A stretch of DNA of 64,000 nt from Artemisia argyi (Eukaryota; Streptophyta; Magnoliopsida; Asterales; Asteraceae): contig CM060680.1 in assembly GCA_030686995.1 (NCBI GenBank), positions 81,768,060 to 81,832,059 on the forward strand. Reading direction: 5' to 3'. The notes under the pieces were generated by a model. The model ran no database searches. It worked only from the letters and a program-made list of their open reading frames with translations, and had not been told where the DNA came from. Position 1 is the stretch's first letter. The number at the start of each line of letters is the position of its first letter. This document shows, in pieces, positions 22,901 through 35,346 of this stretch. The translations under genes were made by a program, and so were the position numbers.

Positions 22901-23388
22901 TGTATTTTAAATATCATTAATTATTTATTAAATAGTAATTAATTAATTAGTGTAAAAATTTATTTTCTTTTTCTAAAAAATTTCTTTTATCATTAGGATT
23001 GTAAAAATGTAATTTTCATATCCGTAGGTAGTTTATTTTACAAAACTCGCGTTTTATTTCGTACGCTAACGTAACTTTAAATCAAACGAACGCATTTTTA
23101 GACTTAGCTCACGTTTTTAGTATATCTGATCAATAGTAATTGTTTATATACTGTTTCTAAGTTATTTTTATTCCTCATATCTTAGTGTAATCATTCAAAA
23201 CCCTTATTACCCCTTTCCTGTTCAAAATTACCCGATCACAAACCCGTTTTCTATACCATCACACCTCGTCGGGACATAACGACCCGGGGAAACCCTATAC
23301 TTCCACGGAGATTGACTCTGAAGCAGTTTGACTTTGTTGACCATATCTTTGGTCAATACAAGTTGACCGTTTGGAGCCAATCAAATTT

Positions 23389-23405
23389 TGGCGCCGCTGC
23401 TGGGG
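23389..23405 (+). other. Primer binding site, tRNA-Asp type
   Basis: TGGCGCCGCTGCTGGGG resembles the TGGCGCCGTTGCCGGGG site used by Athila-like elements. AATCA, an LTR-like end, lies 5 bp upstream (23,379-23,383). The 3' LTR instead ends at the counterpart of 23,238, leaving 23,239-23,383 without a copy downstream. Confidence 0.75.
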
Positions 23406-23675
23406 CGGTTGTGCGCGTATTCTAAACGGTTTTACAGATTAGTGAATCTGGATATACACTCATTGTATATTTACCATCCTTTGTTCATATTTTCTTATTA
23501 TAAAAACAAAACAGTTCACGAAAACATTTTAAAATCAGTTTTCAATGAACACAAAAAACCCAAAAAGATTTTCTTTCTTATTTATAAAATGTCTTTCCAA
23601 AAATCCAAAAATATTCACCTTTTCCCTCTATCCATTTGATTCTATCTTCTTATACCCCTCTCATGTATAATTCTT

Positions 23676-24729
23676 ATGGCGTCTCTCGGCTACAAGTGTT
23701 TTCACTGTAAAAGCCCGATTGAGAACGGCTTTCGTTGTCTCCGGTGTATTTGTGAGAAATGTGGCAATAATTGTAGTAATAGATTTGGTACTGTGTGCAA
23801 TCTGTTCATAAGTCCAAATTCTCTCAATGATTCACCAAATTCTTCCAACTACCCTTCACAGCCCGAGATACGTGCTATTAATGACAAACCTTCAAGAATC
23901 AATCCTGACCTTTCACGATATAAGGTTATAAGGTCGTCAAGCAAACGTACAGAGCTTAGGGCAGTGACTGAAAAGAACGACTTGCCCAATCTTTACGTTT
24001 ATCAAGAACAAAAACCCGAGACCATAACGGAAGTGGTGGAAATTCCTAGCTCTAAGAGCGCACCACTTGTCCCACCTCCGGATTTTATTCCTTATGTTGG
24101 TTGTGGTGAGCCGCTTTTTGGTTTACCATGTCGTTGGTGTACATGTGAAAAATGTGGTAATGATATTCGAGACGGAAGTTGTTTGTTTTGTGGTTCGAGG
24201 AATTCATTTGTTTATGATCCTAATCAGAACTCATTCAACAACTCTTCAAATTTTTCCAATTACCCATCACATTCATACGAGCAAGAATCATATTATCCAA
24301 ATCACAATGGTGCTTCGTATCAAAATACACCAAACTTTTCGTGTGAATATTGTGGAGGTCCTCACCAAGGTTTTGATTGTCAAAATAGTCAAAATTTTGG
24401 TTATAACCAATATCCATACAATTCACCAAACCAGACTCAACTGTTTTACTGTTGTGAGCACTGTGGTGGCCCACACTACAGTTCTGATTGTCAATCGGGA
24501 AACACGCTTGTCTATGAGCAGTTTCCTGATAACGATTATAACTCTAGCACATACGACTCACAGCCACATCAGTTTTAATGTTGTGAGTACTGTGGAGGTC
24601 CTCACTTTAGCTCGGATTGTCAAATAGGGAATCCTTTTCCTTGTAACAATTACGACTATTCGTTTCAAGACCAACCTCCACAGTACCCAATTATTCAAGC
24701 AACTCCTCATGAAACTCAGCAAGACCTTT
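23676..24729 (+). pseudogene. Zn-knuckle-like repeat protein of the gypsy-like element, N-terminal part
   Basis: From the ATG at 23,676 the frame reads cysteine-rich heads (GYKCFHCKSPIENGFRC, CICEKCGNNC) and then repeated units of the form CX2CX3HX4C (CEYCGGPHQGFDC, CEHCGGPHYSSDC). A TAA at 24,576 replaces the Tyr codon expected from the preceding repeat (TTTTAC versus TTTTAA). The frame then continues with another unit (CEYCGGPHFSSDC) until a Copia-type element inserts at 24,730 (duplication CCTTT). The frame resumes at 35,758. The spacing resembles the gag zinc knuckle (CX2CX4HX4C) but is one residue shorter. Nucleic-acid binding is a reasonable inference. I recall similar proteins from Tanacetum annotations. 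Confidence 0.7.
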
Positions 24730-25123
24730 TGTTAGGAATACGAATATACCTATAAAAGACTCGGTCACCTAAATGATGTAATAGCATTATGATAGCTTGT
24801 AGTTAGTTTATTTATTAGATTAGATATTATAGTAATAGTTTAGATATAGTCACACCGTGGAGGAAGGACGGGTCTTTACCCACTGTATACCTGATCCACA
24901 ACCCACAGGAGGGCGTATATTGTAATTGTATATATACCCCTTCCCACACAAGGGAAGGGTTGGTTGTTTCTAATAAAACACACACCTCATTAGGTGTTTC
25001 TCTCACTAGAACTTCCCACTCTCTCTATACTTTCTCTCTCTAACTCAACAATGAAGAAGATGTTCTTCCACCATACTAGACCTCCCGAAACCACATGAAT
25101 CAACATAATATTTCGACCCTACA
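24730..25123 (+). repeat. 5' LTR of the Copia-type element
   Basis: TG...CA ends, with TATATATA at 24,929-24,936 and AATAAA near 24,972. It pairs with 35,359-35,752 with five substitutions seen by eye and no indel. Confidence 0.88.
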
Positions 25124-25125
25124 AT

Positions 25126-25139
25126 TGGTATCAAGAGCC
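25126..25139 (+). other. Primer binding site, initiator tRNA-Met type
   Basis: TGGTATCAAGAGCC is close to the TGGTATCAGAGCC site complementary to initiator tRNA-Met, with one extra A. Confidence 0.75.
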
Positions 25140-26015
25140 AAGGTTACATTCTTGGGTTAGCATGTTCTTGGATTTCTAGGATTTGTTTTCATGTGGTCGT
25201 TATATGGTTTGAATGGAGTTGGCTTATTTATCCTAGCTTGATCTTGTTTGGTGATTAGTAGTGTTAGTTGCATGTACTTTCAGGTTTAGGCTTATTATAT
25301 GTTCGTTGTCGTGAGGTTTGATAGCTGGTTTCGTTGATTTGGTGGTGTTTTTATTGAATTCGTGGTGGTTTTCTGCTTGCTGTTCTTATTAGAGATTATC
25401 TCTTAGATTGGCATATTCTTGGTTGAGATTAGCTCTAAAAAGGGAAAAAGACAAAAATAAAGGACGATAGTGACTAGCTTGTTCTCTTCTGGGTTTAGCG
25501 ATTAGTTGCATTGCGTTTTTGTCACAGACCAAGTATTGTCTTTTGTGTTTTTGACTTGTGGTCCAGTAATGCGTTTTTTGCATTGCATTTTTTTTGTCCC
25601 GTATTGTCTTTTTTGCATTGGATAGTGACTTGTGGTCAACTGTTACTTGCGATTATCTCTATAATTTGTGGTTTCCTCATTTTTGTGATTACCTAAGAGT
25701 TGCGTCTAACTCCTTTTAGTCTCGCGGTTACCTAAGTCTTGCGGTTACCTTGTTTAGACTTAGCAGCGGTTATCTACAACATATCAATTTAAACTTCATC
25801 TAATCCTAAACCAGTTCACAAACAAGAAACGAAAAGTATAAGAACAAAGGATCTCAACTTATCTCTTTTAGCATCAAAGTTTCACTTTTGAACAAAACAT
25901 CATAAGAGACATCATCACTGATCCGTGAGAAGCAAGGCTTCTTGGTGATATCCGAATCTAAAGGAGTTTACCAAAACATAACCGTTTCAATTCTTCCTTT
26001 CACTCGGTTCATATG

Positions 26016-26018
<3 letters not shown>

Positions 26019-26109
<91 letters not shown>
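26019..26109. repeat. (AT)n microsatellite, ~45 units
   Basis: Uninterrupted AT dinucleotides. The length should be treated as approximate in any assembly. Confidence 0.9.
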
Positions 26110-26111
<2 letters not shown>

Positions 26112-27086
26112 AAAACGAAAAACGCAATGAAATTAAAAGATCTCAGATTTGTTCAAGGAACATACGGACCTCAATAGATCGTGTATACTTGAACATAACT
26201 CATCATACATCCATGTATAGAAGACGTGGCTTCAATTTTTATACGAACGATAAGAGTAGAAATATGACAATAATGTCATTTTCTGTCTTGGTTCGTCCAA
26301 AATACAACAAAACAACACGGCATCAAGCATGTAGAAGCTTACCGTGACCCTCCAATGGATCTTCAAATCTTCGACATGTTTGCGTCATTAAGTCGCGACT
26401 GACAAATAAGTGGGGGTACTGAATTGATTGTGTTTGTGGTCTTCGATTCACAAGGATGAGCATGTGTTTGGTGAATGATGATGAGGATGTTTTTGTTTTG
26501 ATGAGATCATATTGATTTGTGTCATTGACTGGAACTGGTTAAGGAAGGAAGTGAGAAACAATGGGGGCGTACATTATTTTTTTTGTGACTGCAAAGTGAC
26601 TAAGTATTTAGGGTTAATGGTGGTGTTTAGTGCTCTTATATAGGCCGAGTAATTAGGGTTAATAGGATTTGGATTGGGCTTTAACAGAATTCATTTTTGG
26701 GCCGAGTTATCTTGGTTTGCTAGTGGGTATTCCTAAAGTTGTCATTGGGCTGTGATGTTTGATGATTTGGTGATGGGCTTGTTCGTGTACTTTGGACCTC
26801 GACTAGATGAGCAAATCAATTATTTTACCGAACAGTTTTATAATGGTTTGTAATTTTGAATGTGTTGATATTTTGTTGAGGAATATCAATTTCAGTTTAA
26901 TTATTGGTTAAATGGTTATTGTTGGGGTTCAAATTGAAAGAGTGGTATTTTGGTCATGCAAATTTCACGGGGATACACATGTCACAGCTAGTATTTGGGG
27001 TATATATATATGTCGACGTGATTACAGAGTTTTTAAGTTTGTCAGCATTGTGGATGACTATGATTTGAGTGAGCCTGCAATTTAAT

Positions 27087-27330
27087 TTTTGCGACTTGAG
27101 TTACAGTTGACAACTTGCGATTTGATTAATTGCGGTTCGTCAAATTGCGTTTTGATTTGTTACAACTTGACTGATGGCAATTTGACCAATTGCGATTTAA
27201 CGTTGCGAGTTAACACTTGCGACTTGACGTATTGCAATTTGGTTGTCTACAATTTGACTTGTTGCAATTTTTCAAACTGCGACTTGACTTTCTGCAATTT
27301 GATCAAGTTGATACTTGACTTCGTTGACTT
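27087..27330 (+). repeat. Degenerate 15 bp minisatellite (TTGCGACTTGAC-like)
   Basis: Variants of TTGCGACTTGAC, TTGCAATTTGAC and TTGCGATTTAAC follow one another. One frame (27,089-27,346) therefore reads CDLxx/CNLxx pentapeptide steps. This periodicity comes from the DNA repeat, and I do not believe it is a gene. Confidence 0.6.
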
Positions 27331-27359
27331 AAGTTTTGAAGATTAGTATTACTACTCAC

Positions 27360-29740
27360 CCTTAGATGTTCTTGTTAATTTCGCAGTTACTCTTGATGTC
27401 TTTAGAAAAACCCGCGAAAGATTCGATAGGCTGGACTTGGTTTTTTGACATATTAAAACTTACGAGATCTGACTATTTTCTTCGGGATAAGTTTGTGCTT
27501 CGAGAACAGCAGGAATTGGGAAATTACGGTGACTTGGTTGGTGTGTTAATTCACGGGTTGGTATACTTAGTGTCACAAACATCTCGGGGTGGATGGACGC
27601 ACGATGTTTGGTGACCCTTGCTCGAGTGTATTTAAGGTGATTAGACTTGGATGTTCAAGAAGTGGATATATACAATTAAGGATGGAAGGTTGGGTATATA
27701 TCACTACCTATATTTAAAGGAGTTACATTGTTGTGCTCAATATAGGTTCTAAATCACGATTTTAGTGCAAGTATAAGTCACTAACTTGTCCTTTATCATG
27801 CTTCATCAAGAGATTGTTGTTTCTCAAGCTTCTAATGGGATTGTAGTACAAGAACTTCTCAAGAGATGGTCAGACTTAAAGACAGGAGGTGATTTGTTTA
27901 GAGACGTGCTTTAACCCTTTACTCACTCTATAGTTAAGCACATTTCATCCAGTGATCTAGCATATTCCGAACTTCAATGAATCATTAATCTGCTAAATCA
28001 TTGATGAGGAGTCCAGCAAGGTGTTACTACAAGCATGTCTTTATCACCATCTTCTCTGCAGTAGGTTTATGTGTCTCCTTCCATGTATCTGTTTTGCGCA
28101 TGTCAAATTCACAACTATCACAGACTTTCAGTTTTTGGCAAAAAGGTCATTGCATGTCCTTTTTGAGGGGGAGAATTTGCGCAAGTTTCCTAGCGATTCC
28201 GTCTCCAGTAGTGTGAATCTTTGCTGTTCCGGTTTCAGCATTTCAGGATTCAGTGGGTCAGTCTCTAGAGTTTAACTTGCTGAATATATCTTCCGGTTTC
28301 TTTTGTTGACTTTAGTAAAATCCCTAGAAAGAATCATTGCTCGGTTTAAGTCACATAAGTTGTAAAATCCCGTTTGAAGATATTGAGATGTCGACTGTTT
28401 CGGATGACATTCAAGCAGCTGGGTCAGACATCTATGTTTGATTGGACTGACTATGAGTCATGGGCACTCCTAAGAATTTGCGCATGTTTCTTCTCACTTT
28501 GATTGCTCAACCGCACAAAATGATCACGAAGCTAACTTGCTATTCCTTGCTTGAGGGTGAAGTTGGATTTCACGAAAGAGTCTACCTATTTTATCTTGAA
28601 ATCGGGGATGGTTGGATGTAGGATTTCAATGATAACTTGCTCGCGCATATGATGTAAGTTGAAGCCTTGGGTTATCTAGTTTCCAGAAGTCGGGGTGGAT
28701 GGTTGAAGACCTGGTTAACTATCACTTAAAGGAGTTACGTTACTGTACTCAGTGTCACACGTGGATGACGTTGTGGATAATCGCAAGAGGTGATGATTGT
28801 CTCATACTTTGTCAAGATAGTATTGAGTACTTAGAGATTTGCATGGTGCATAAATTCTCTACACCATTCTTCCAACAACAATGCAAGCTTAGGTAACAAA
28901 TTTGAGTAATTCTACTTCATTTTCAAGATTGGTATATCGGGTTCCTTCATCATGTGGTCACGATTGTTTGTGTTCGAGGTTGGTTAGTTGGACAAAGACT
29001 TTAAAATTATGATGTGATCTGTAATTCTCACATGATATTCTTAACCCAAACTGATGTTTGCTATAACCAAATCAGTCATGCCACATTCAACCTGTTACTG
29101 TCTCACGGTTTCTTCTTGGTTTTGTAAAATCCCGCGAAAGAACTTATTTCTCGGTTTAAACTATAGATTTGTAAAATCCCGTGATGATGGGCTATGAGCT
29201 CCTGACCATGGTCGGGTTAAAACCATTATCAAAGTTCAGCCATAACATCACAAATGGCTGGATTGAGGCATTGAATTAACAAGATGTGACTACGGGGTTA
29301 GTTCAGTATTATTTATTTGAGGCTGAAGTGAAATTTCATGGGTGCGTGTACTTAGTATCTGAAGATATCGGGGAGGTTAGATGAAGATTCTTCGAGATCC
29401 TTGTTCGAGCTTTCAACAATGACAATGACGAAGACTTGGATATCTAGTTATTTTTGGGATTTTTCTTCTCTATTACCACAAAATAACTATCACTTTAAGG
29501 AGTTACGTTGTAGTGCTCAGTGTCACACGAAGTTGTGGATATTCAAGAGGTGATGTACGTTTTATACTTGATGGTTGGTTGGTTGAAGAGTATAGTGTAC
29601 TTAGGGATTCGATGTTGCACGAAATCTCTACACCGTTCTTTGTCACACATTAGTGCAAGCTTAAGTCACTAGTTCGGGTCATTTCACTTCAGTCTCAAGT
29701 TCATCATATTGGGTTTTTTCTATCAGTAGTCGCGACAAAG
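27360..29740 (+). repeat. Three degenerate 0.75-1 kb repeats in the Copia-type interior
   Basis: Landmarks recur in order. AACCCGCGAAAGATTCG-like text is at about 27,407, with TAAAATCCC + GAAAGAA + TCGGTTTAA at 28,315 and 29,123. AAGGAGTTAC + TGCTCA or ACTCAGTGTCACAC lies at 27,716, 28,728 and 29,496. TCTACACC + TTCTT lies near 28,857 and 29,627. Nothing in them reads as a conserved protein. Confidence 0.55.
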
Positions 29741-30061
29741 AGCCGACTGAATGATAATGGGGTTGGTAACGAGTTAGCAGAGAGAAGTAGAAAAGAGAGA
29801 GATGACGTTTGGACACAACGGTTCAAGCCTCGTTCTTCAACGTTATGGCGTCTGCTGACAACACTTCAGGCCCCGTTCATCTAAGAAAAGAAAAGTGTAT
29901 GCTTGAGTGCACTTTATCTTCAAAAGAAGAGGAATCTTCTTATTTATGGCCATTCTCATCAACAAGTTCATGCTCTTTCCGTGCTTATTCTGTTTTCAAG
30001 TGGATCGACGCATATTGGAGTATTCTATTATTCACTTATTCAACCAAAACTTGCATTCGAC

Positions 30062-30203
30062 AGGCATATGCAATTTTTGAGGGGGGGAAAGGGTGAATAA
30101 ACAACATGTCAGTCCTCAAGAACCGTCAAGTGGAGCTTCCTTCAATCATCAAAAATTGCAGTTGGCTGGCATATGCAATTTTTGAGGGGGGGAAAGGGTG
30201 AAT
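30062..30203 (+). repeat. Direct repeat around G-rich tract
   Basis: GGCATATGCAATTTTTGAGG plus GGGGGAAAGGGTGAAT occurs at about 30,063-30,098 and 30,168-30,203, roughly 106 bp apart. Each copy contains a polypurine-like run. Confidence 0.75.
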
Positions 30204-30449
30204 ATTAATCTACATGTTGGATGATGATTGAGAAATGGTCATACGACTCCTGAATACGTCAGTTCAGGTGTCGTGCAAACCATGGTTCTCCAACACTACT
30301 TCTTCCTCTCTATCAAGGTGTTGAAGAACATGGTCATGGAATGCTAATCGACATCATCTCACGGGCTGATTCAATCAGTAACAAAGGTTTTCTAGTCAAT
30401 GCTTCATGTATACGTCATCAGGCTACATGTACACATAATGATGATGATT

Positions 30450-30790
30450 CCGATTAATCGTAACCATCATGGGGGAGAGAAATGTGTACACCAAGGACGC
30501 ACAAAAGGTTCACGTGATCGGGCGTAATCGTGTATTCCGGTGTTGAAAAGCCGCAGAGATGATCAGTGGTTCAACTTGTCACCTTGGTATTAACGTTTCA
30601 CTGTTACGTCATGGTATGATTAATCGTAACCATCAGGGGAGAGAGAATGTGTACATCAAGGACGCACAACAGGTTTACGTGATCAGGGCTTAATATCCAA
30701 GGATGGATACATTCTATAGATGATCAGTGGTTCAACTTGTTACTTTGGTGTTATACTAAAGACTGAAGAAGGTCGAGTCGTCAGTCTATT
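30450..30790 (+). repeat. Tandem duplication of ~170 bp
   Basis: GATTAATCGTAACCATCA + GGGGAGAG + TGTGTACA + CAAGGACGCACAA occurs at about 30,453 and 30,627. AGATGATCAGTGGTTCAACT occurs at about 30,556 and 30,720. The copies are clearly diverged. Confidence 0.7.
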
Positions 30791-31479
30791 CTTTATTCTC
30801 GGTTGGGTGTTATCGTCTCATGTGTGCGCTGCGGGCTGATGGGTTATATGTAAGGTTACTGGAAGGCATTTGGTGAGATGAAGATGGTTGGTATTCTGTT
30901 CCTCCATATTGGGCAATCTTGAAGTAGGTCGTGTCTACAGTCTTCTCTACATTCTCCGCTATGTGATTAGAAGACTAAAGACGGCATGTATTTGGTTATC
31001 AAAAGACCTCTTCATATTATGGGTGTTCATCCAAAGTCTTCCTTCTATTGTGGGTGTTCATCAGAAAGGTTTTCAGGATTGGGGGAGAGCACTAATTAGG
31101 GGAGAGTGAAATGCCTGAATTAATCCCTGGTTAAATGTGCTCACGTTACTCTTCAGCATGTCAAATGATGGAAGCGGAGAAAAGTCTGGAAGCTGAGGAG
31201 TAATGATCTTGGTTCGTATCCTTGTACATATTTTAAAAACCAAAAAGAAAATAGAAAAATATAAAACCTATAAAAACCATAAAAAATCTGAAAAATCATA
31301 TAAAATACAAAAATATTCTTCTCACGACATGTCTCTTGTGTAATCAATATTATGTACGTTTCTAGAAATGTCATTCAATAATGACACGGAATCATACATA
31401 TGCTTGAGCAAGAGTTTTTCGGTTTCAAATAAAGTTTTTTTTTAAACATGTCGTCTCTCAAAACATTCTTCAAAACTAT

Positions 31480-31593
31480 GGCTTGCAGTCATTTCAGGCT
31501 GTAACCCGGTCTTCAAAAATATGGCTTGTAGTCATTTCAGGCTACAACCCAGACTTTAAAATTAGGGCTTGCTATTACTTCAGATAGCAACCC
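31480..31593 (+). repeat. Three tandem hairpins with a 43 nt period and compensatory stem changes
   Basis: Stems are TTGCAG/CTGTAA (31,483-31,504), TTGTAG/CTACAA (31,526-31,547) and TTGCTAT/ATAGCAA (31,569-31,590). Each is extended by an outer GG/CC pair beyond a conserved C-C mismatch. Loops are TCATTTCAGG twice and TACTTCAG. Base changes between copies keep pairing, which suggests selection on an RNA structure in the Copia-type transcript. A further inverted repeat, CCGGGTGAAGTTCACCTGG, lies at 31,645-31,663. Confidence 0.65.
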
Positions 31594-32238
31594 GCTTTTC
31601 AAAATCGGGAAAACACGTCGCCATAAAGACAGTTGTTCCTTTCACCGGGTGAAGTTCACCTGGGCATGGATTACTTTATATCCATGTTTCCTCGATCTAA
31701 TGTACGTTTCAGTGCATTATTTCTTGATAAAGAAGAGAAGTCTTCTTTTTATCGCCAAATACTTTCCCTTCTATGATTTTTCCGGAAAGTATTTGTGCAA
31801 AACTTGGTGGTACCATGAAATTTTGAATGAAAATCAAATTGTACTCAAAAGTTTGATAAAAAAATTTTCACTCAATCTATGACGTTAATAGTTTATGAAA
31901 ATATTTCAGTTTTAACATCCGTCATTGATTGAGGGGGAGAGTGATTTCTCAAAATTTTATGTATCATCAAAACTCCCTACACTTTGTACAAAACTAATGC
32001 AACAAAACGACTTGTGATGGTTATGTGTCAGATTGAGTACATTTTCAAAGAGTTTTCATTGAAACTTCAAATCTTCTGTAAACTAATCAAATCTGACACA
32101 TAACAATCTCCCTCACAGATTGAGGGGGAGCAAGAAAAAGGTTCCTTTTATCAGACAATATTAAAACTGACCGCATTTCTCTCCCAAAAGCTTTCTAACT
32201 TATTTAAATCAATTGAGATAAAAAATCTTGAAAGATTT

Positions 32239-34544
32239 GAAATTTTTGATCGGGGGAGAGAATGTGATTTAAATATGAAATCTGATATTCAAAATGTGAT
32301 CTTTTGGACTCAATGTGCTCCCACATATGTGCTAAACTCTTTCGAATATCGATGCACATATTGAGGGGGAGCAAAAGGCGTTTGTGGAAGACATACCAAA
32401 GACCGACCATTTATCTTTATGCATGGAGTTATAAGGTTGGTTAAGGTTAGGTATGAGTTCCCATGATCCACCAGAACCGGAAGGATCTTCCCAGGGACAA
32501 TCCTCTAGATAGATTAGAAGTCCTTAGGAATGATTGAAAAAAGGAGTTAAGTGAGAAAGGGAAGAGTGCGGACTGAGATAGAGCTAGGACTGGAACAAAC
32601 CCAACAAGGTTCTAGTGGTGAAGTCTCGGTAAGCACTGAAGGGGTTGAAGAATTAAAAAGAATTGAAATGAGAAAGGGTGAAAAGAAATAGCCCTCCAAA
32701 TATATTCAACCTTAGGGCATAAACCGGGTTCAATTCATAATCTACTAGTGGTTACTAAGGTAACGCTAGTATTGAAGACAAGACGTCATGGACCCAGTGA
32801 CGCACTGCACTAAACTTCCTAACCATTCAAGTTCTCTTAAAAGAACTTGTTTCATTCTCACGGGGAACCCTGTGCAATGTATCGACCGCTCATTGCGAGC
32901 TATGTTGATACCTAAACAGGAGACGCCTCCCCAGTCTCCAAGAGCGGATCAAAACGCACTATTGAGTCTAGAGCCATGAGATCATCCATAAATCTCGATA
33001 GGACACATTCCAATATGCTTATTGTTTCACACAATGTGGAAAGTAAGATAATATATGTAGAGTCCTACGCATTATCCTTGTGGTATTGCCAGAACATCCG
33101 AGTGATATGAAAATATTCACAATGACGATGGAAATCCTTCTAGAGCGAACTTCTTTCAAGCTCTTGGTAGGTGACATGTGAGATCCATCTTGGATCAATG
33201 ATCAAGTGACAACTGGAAAGCAACAATGGTGCGATTCAACATTGAATCAAACTTGTTCCAGGATATGGATTGACGGATACTTTTGCAAAAACCTTTCAGT
33301 GTGCTCATAAACTTATTTTTGAGCACATTGATTGTGTACAATATTTCAAACAAAAGTATTTTTGATGGAAATGTGATTCAAAGCTTATTAAATATGAAAT
33401 TTTTGATCGGGGGAGAGAATGTGATTTAAATATGAAATCTGATATTCAAAATGTGATCTTTTGGACTCAATGTGCTCCCACATATGTGCTAAACTCTTTC
33501 GAATATCGATGCACATATTGAGGGGGAGCAAAAGGCGTTTGTGGAAGACATACCAAAGACTGACCATTTATCTTTATGCATGGAGTTATAAGGTTGGTTA
33601 AGGTTAGGTATGAGTTTCCATGATCCACCAGAACCGGAAGGATCTTCCTAGGGACAATCCTCTAGATAGATTAGAAGTCCTTAGGAATGATTGAAAAAAG
33701 GAGTTAAGTGAGAAAGGGAAGAGTGCGGACTGAGATAGAGCTAGAACTGGAACAAACCCAACAAGGTTCTAGTGGTGAAGTCTCGGTAAGCACTGAAGGG
33801 GTTGAAGAATTAAAAAGAATTGAAATGAGAAAGGGTGAAAAGAAATAGCCCTCCAAATATATTCAACCTTAGGGCAGAAACCGGGTTCAATTCATAATCT
33901 ACTAGTGGTTACTAAGGTAACGCTAGTATTGAAGACAAGACGTCATGGACCCAGTGACGCACTGCACTAAACTTCCTAACCACTCAAGTTCTCTTAAAAG
34001 AACTTGTTTCATTCTCACGGGGAACCCTGTGCAATATATCGACCGCTCATTGCGAGCTATGTTGATACCTAAACAGGAGACGCCTCCCCAGTCTCCAAGA
34101 GCGGATCAAAATGCACTATTGAGTCTAGAGCCATGAGATCATCCATAAATCTCGATAGGACACATTCCAATATGCTTATTGTTTCACACAATGTGGAAAG
34201 TAAGATAATATATGTAGAGTCCTACGCATTATCCTTGTGATATTGCCAGAACATCCGAGTGATATGAAAATATTCACAATGACGATGGAAATCCTTCTAG
34301 AGCGAACTTCTTTCAAGCTCTTGGTAGGTGACATGTGAGATCCATCTTGGATCAATGATCAAGTGACAACTGGAAAGCAACAACAGTGCGATTCAACATT
34401 GAATCAAACTTGTTCCAGGATATGGATTGACGGATACTTTTGCAAAAATCTTTCAGTGTGCTCACAAACTTATTTTCGAGCACATTGATTGTGTACAATA
34501 TTTCAAACAAAAGTATTTTTGATGGAAATGTGATTCAAAGCTTA
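32239..34544 (+). repeat. Tandem duplication of 1157 bp in the Copia-type interior
   Basis: Unit 1 (32,239-33,395) and unit 2 (33,396-34,544) are near identical, with only scattered differences by eye. Both start GAAATTTTTGATCGGGGGAG and end in GTGATTCAAAGCTTA. Each contains a 63-codon frame (32,788 and 33,945) that is conserved only because the DNA is duplicated recently. Confidence 0.88.
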
Positions 34545-35346
34545 AAACTCTCGTCGTGTCTCAAAATGTTTATCATATGACACGCGAGTGATTTCTATAA
34601 ATCAATTTCTCATCAATCCGTGAATGTTTATTCACCGATTCACTCTATCGTGCTGTCTGCTTTGAGACGTTCCGGTATGAGAACATGCTAAGTATGAAGA
34701 TTCCGAAGTGGATTCTTTGGAAAATTCATTACTACAAGCTGGAAATTCCTGTCAAGGAGAGTCTTGTTTAAAAGAGACTCTACCTGATCACAGGTCGGTT
34801 TTCACAAAACCGGAGGGTAGTCTGTCCTCGCAGAATGAATGACAAAGCCATATTCGTTCTCTATCTTTATTGCTAACTATTTTATTTCAGGGACACATAT
34901 AAAGATGGCGGTGATGGCTGCAGTTTCCAGCTGAATCGGGTCAATCTATACCTCATACTCACACATCCTCCACACTATCAATGAAGATGAGAGACTTGCT
35001 ACAACAAATGTTGAGAGACTACTAACAACGTTTCCGCAACTCTGATGATAAAGTCTCCTGATCCACTAACTCTAATGCAACGTCTCCAGATACAGAAGGG
35101 TGTGAGCATGATGGTCCTTAGTAACTACATCACATGAAGGCAATACTACTATGGATGAGCTTGGAGATTTACTTTGGCTGATGATCTCAAAGGAAGCTCA
35201 AAGATCACATATCACAAGGGAATCCAAATCACAAGCTCGCTTGCTTGAAGTATAAAGTGTGCAGATAAGTGAAGAATCAGAACCTACGAGCTATAAAGAT
35301 AAGAATGCTTGAAGATCAAAGAGCTTAATTTCCAAGGTGACCTCGC

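Larger units (their letters stand above)
18907..23238 (+). repeat. 5' LTR of the gypsy-like element (about 4.3 kb)
   Basis: This is paired with 38,195-42,582. By eye there are about 15 substitutions in the first ~650 bp, and fewer further on. The U3 contains a repeated AGTCC/GGTCC block; TATAAATAG lies at 19,989-19,997. The rest is T-rich, full of GCTTATT words, then very AT-rich from about 22,380. The homology to the 3' LTR stops at 23,238, yet the primer site is 150 bp further on. ORFs inside it (for example 19,459-19,932 and 21,943-22,337) recur in the other LTR and look non-coding. Confidence 0.85.

Noticed and set aside
27089..27346. A pentapeptide-repeat protein
   Set aside because: The CDLxx/CNLxx period follows directly from a 15 bp DNA repeat inside a non-coding retroelement interior.
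32788..34136. Two identical 63-residue proteins
   Set aside because: Their identity comes from the 1157 bp tandem duplication; codon use and context give no sign of coding.
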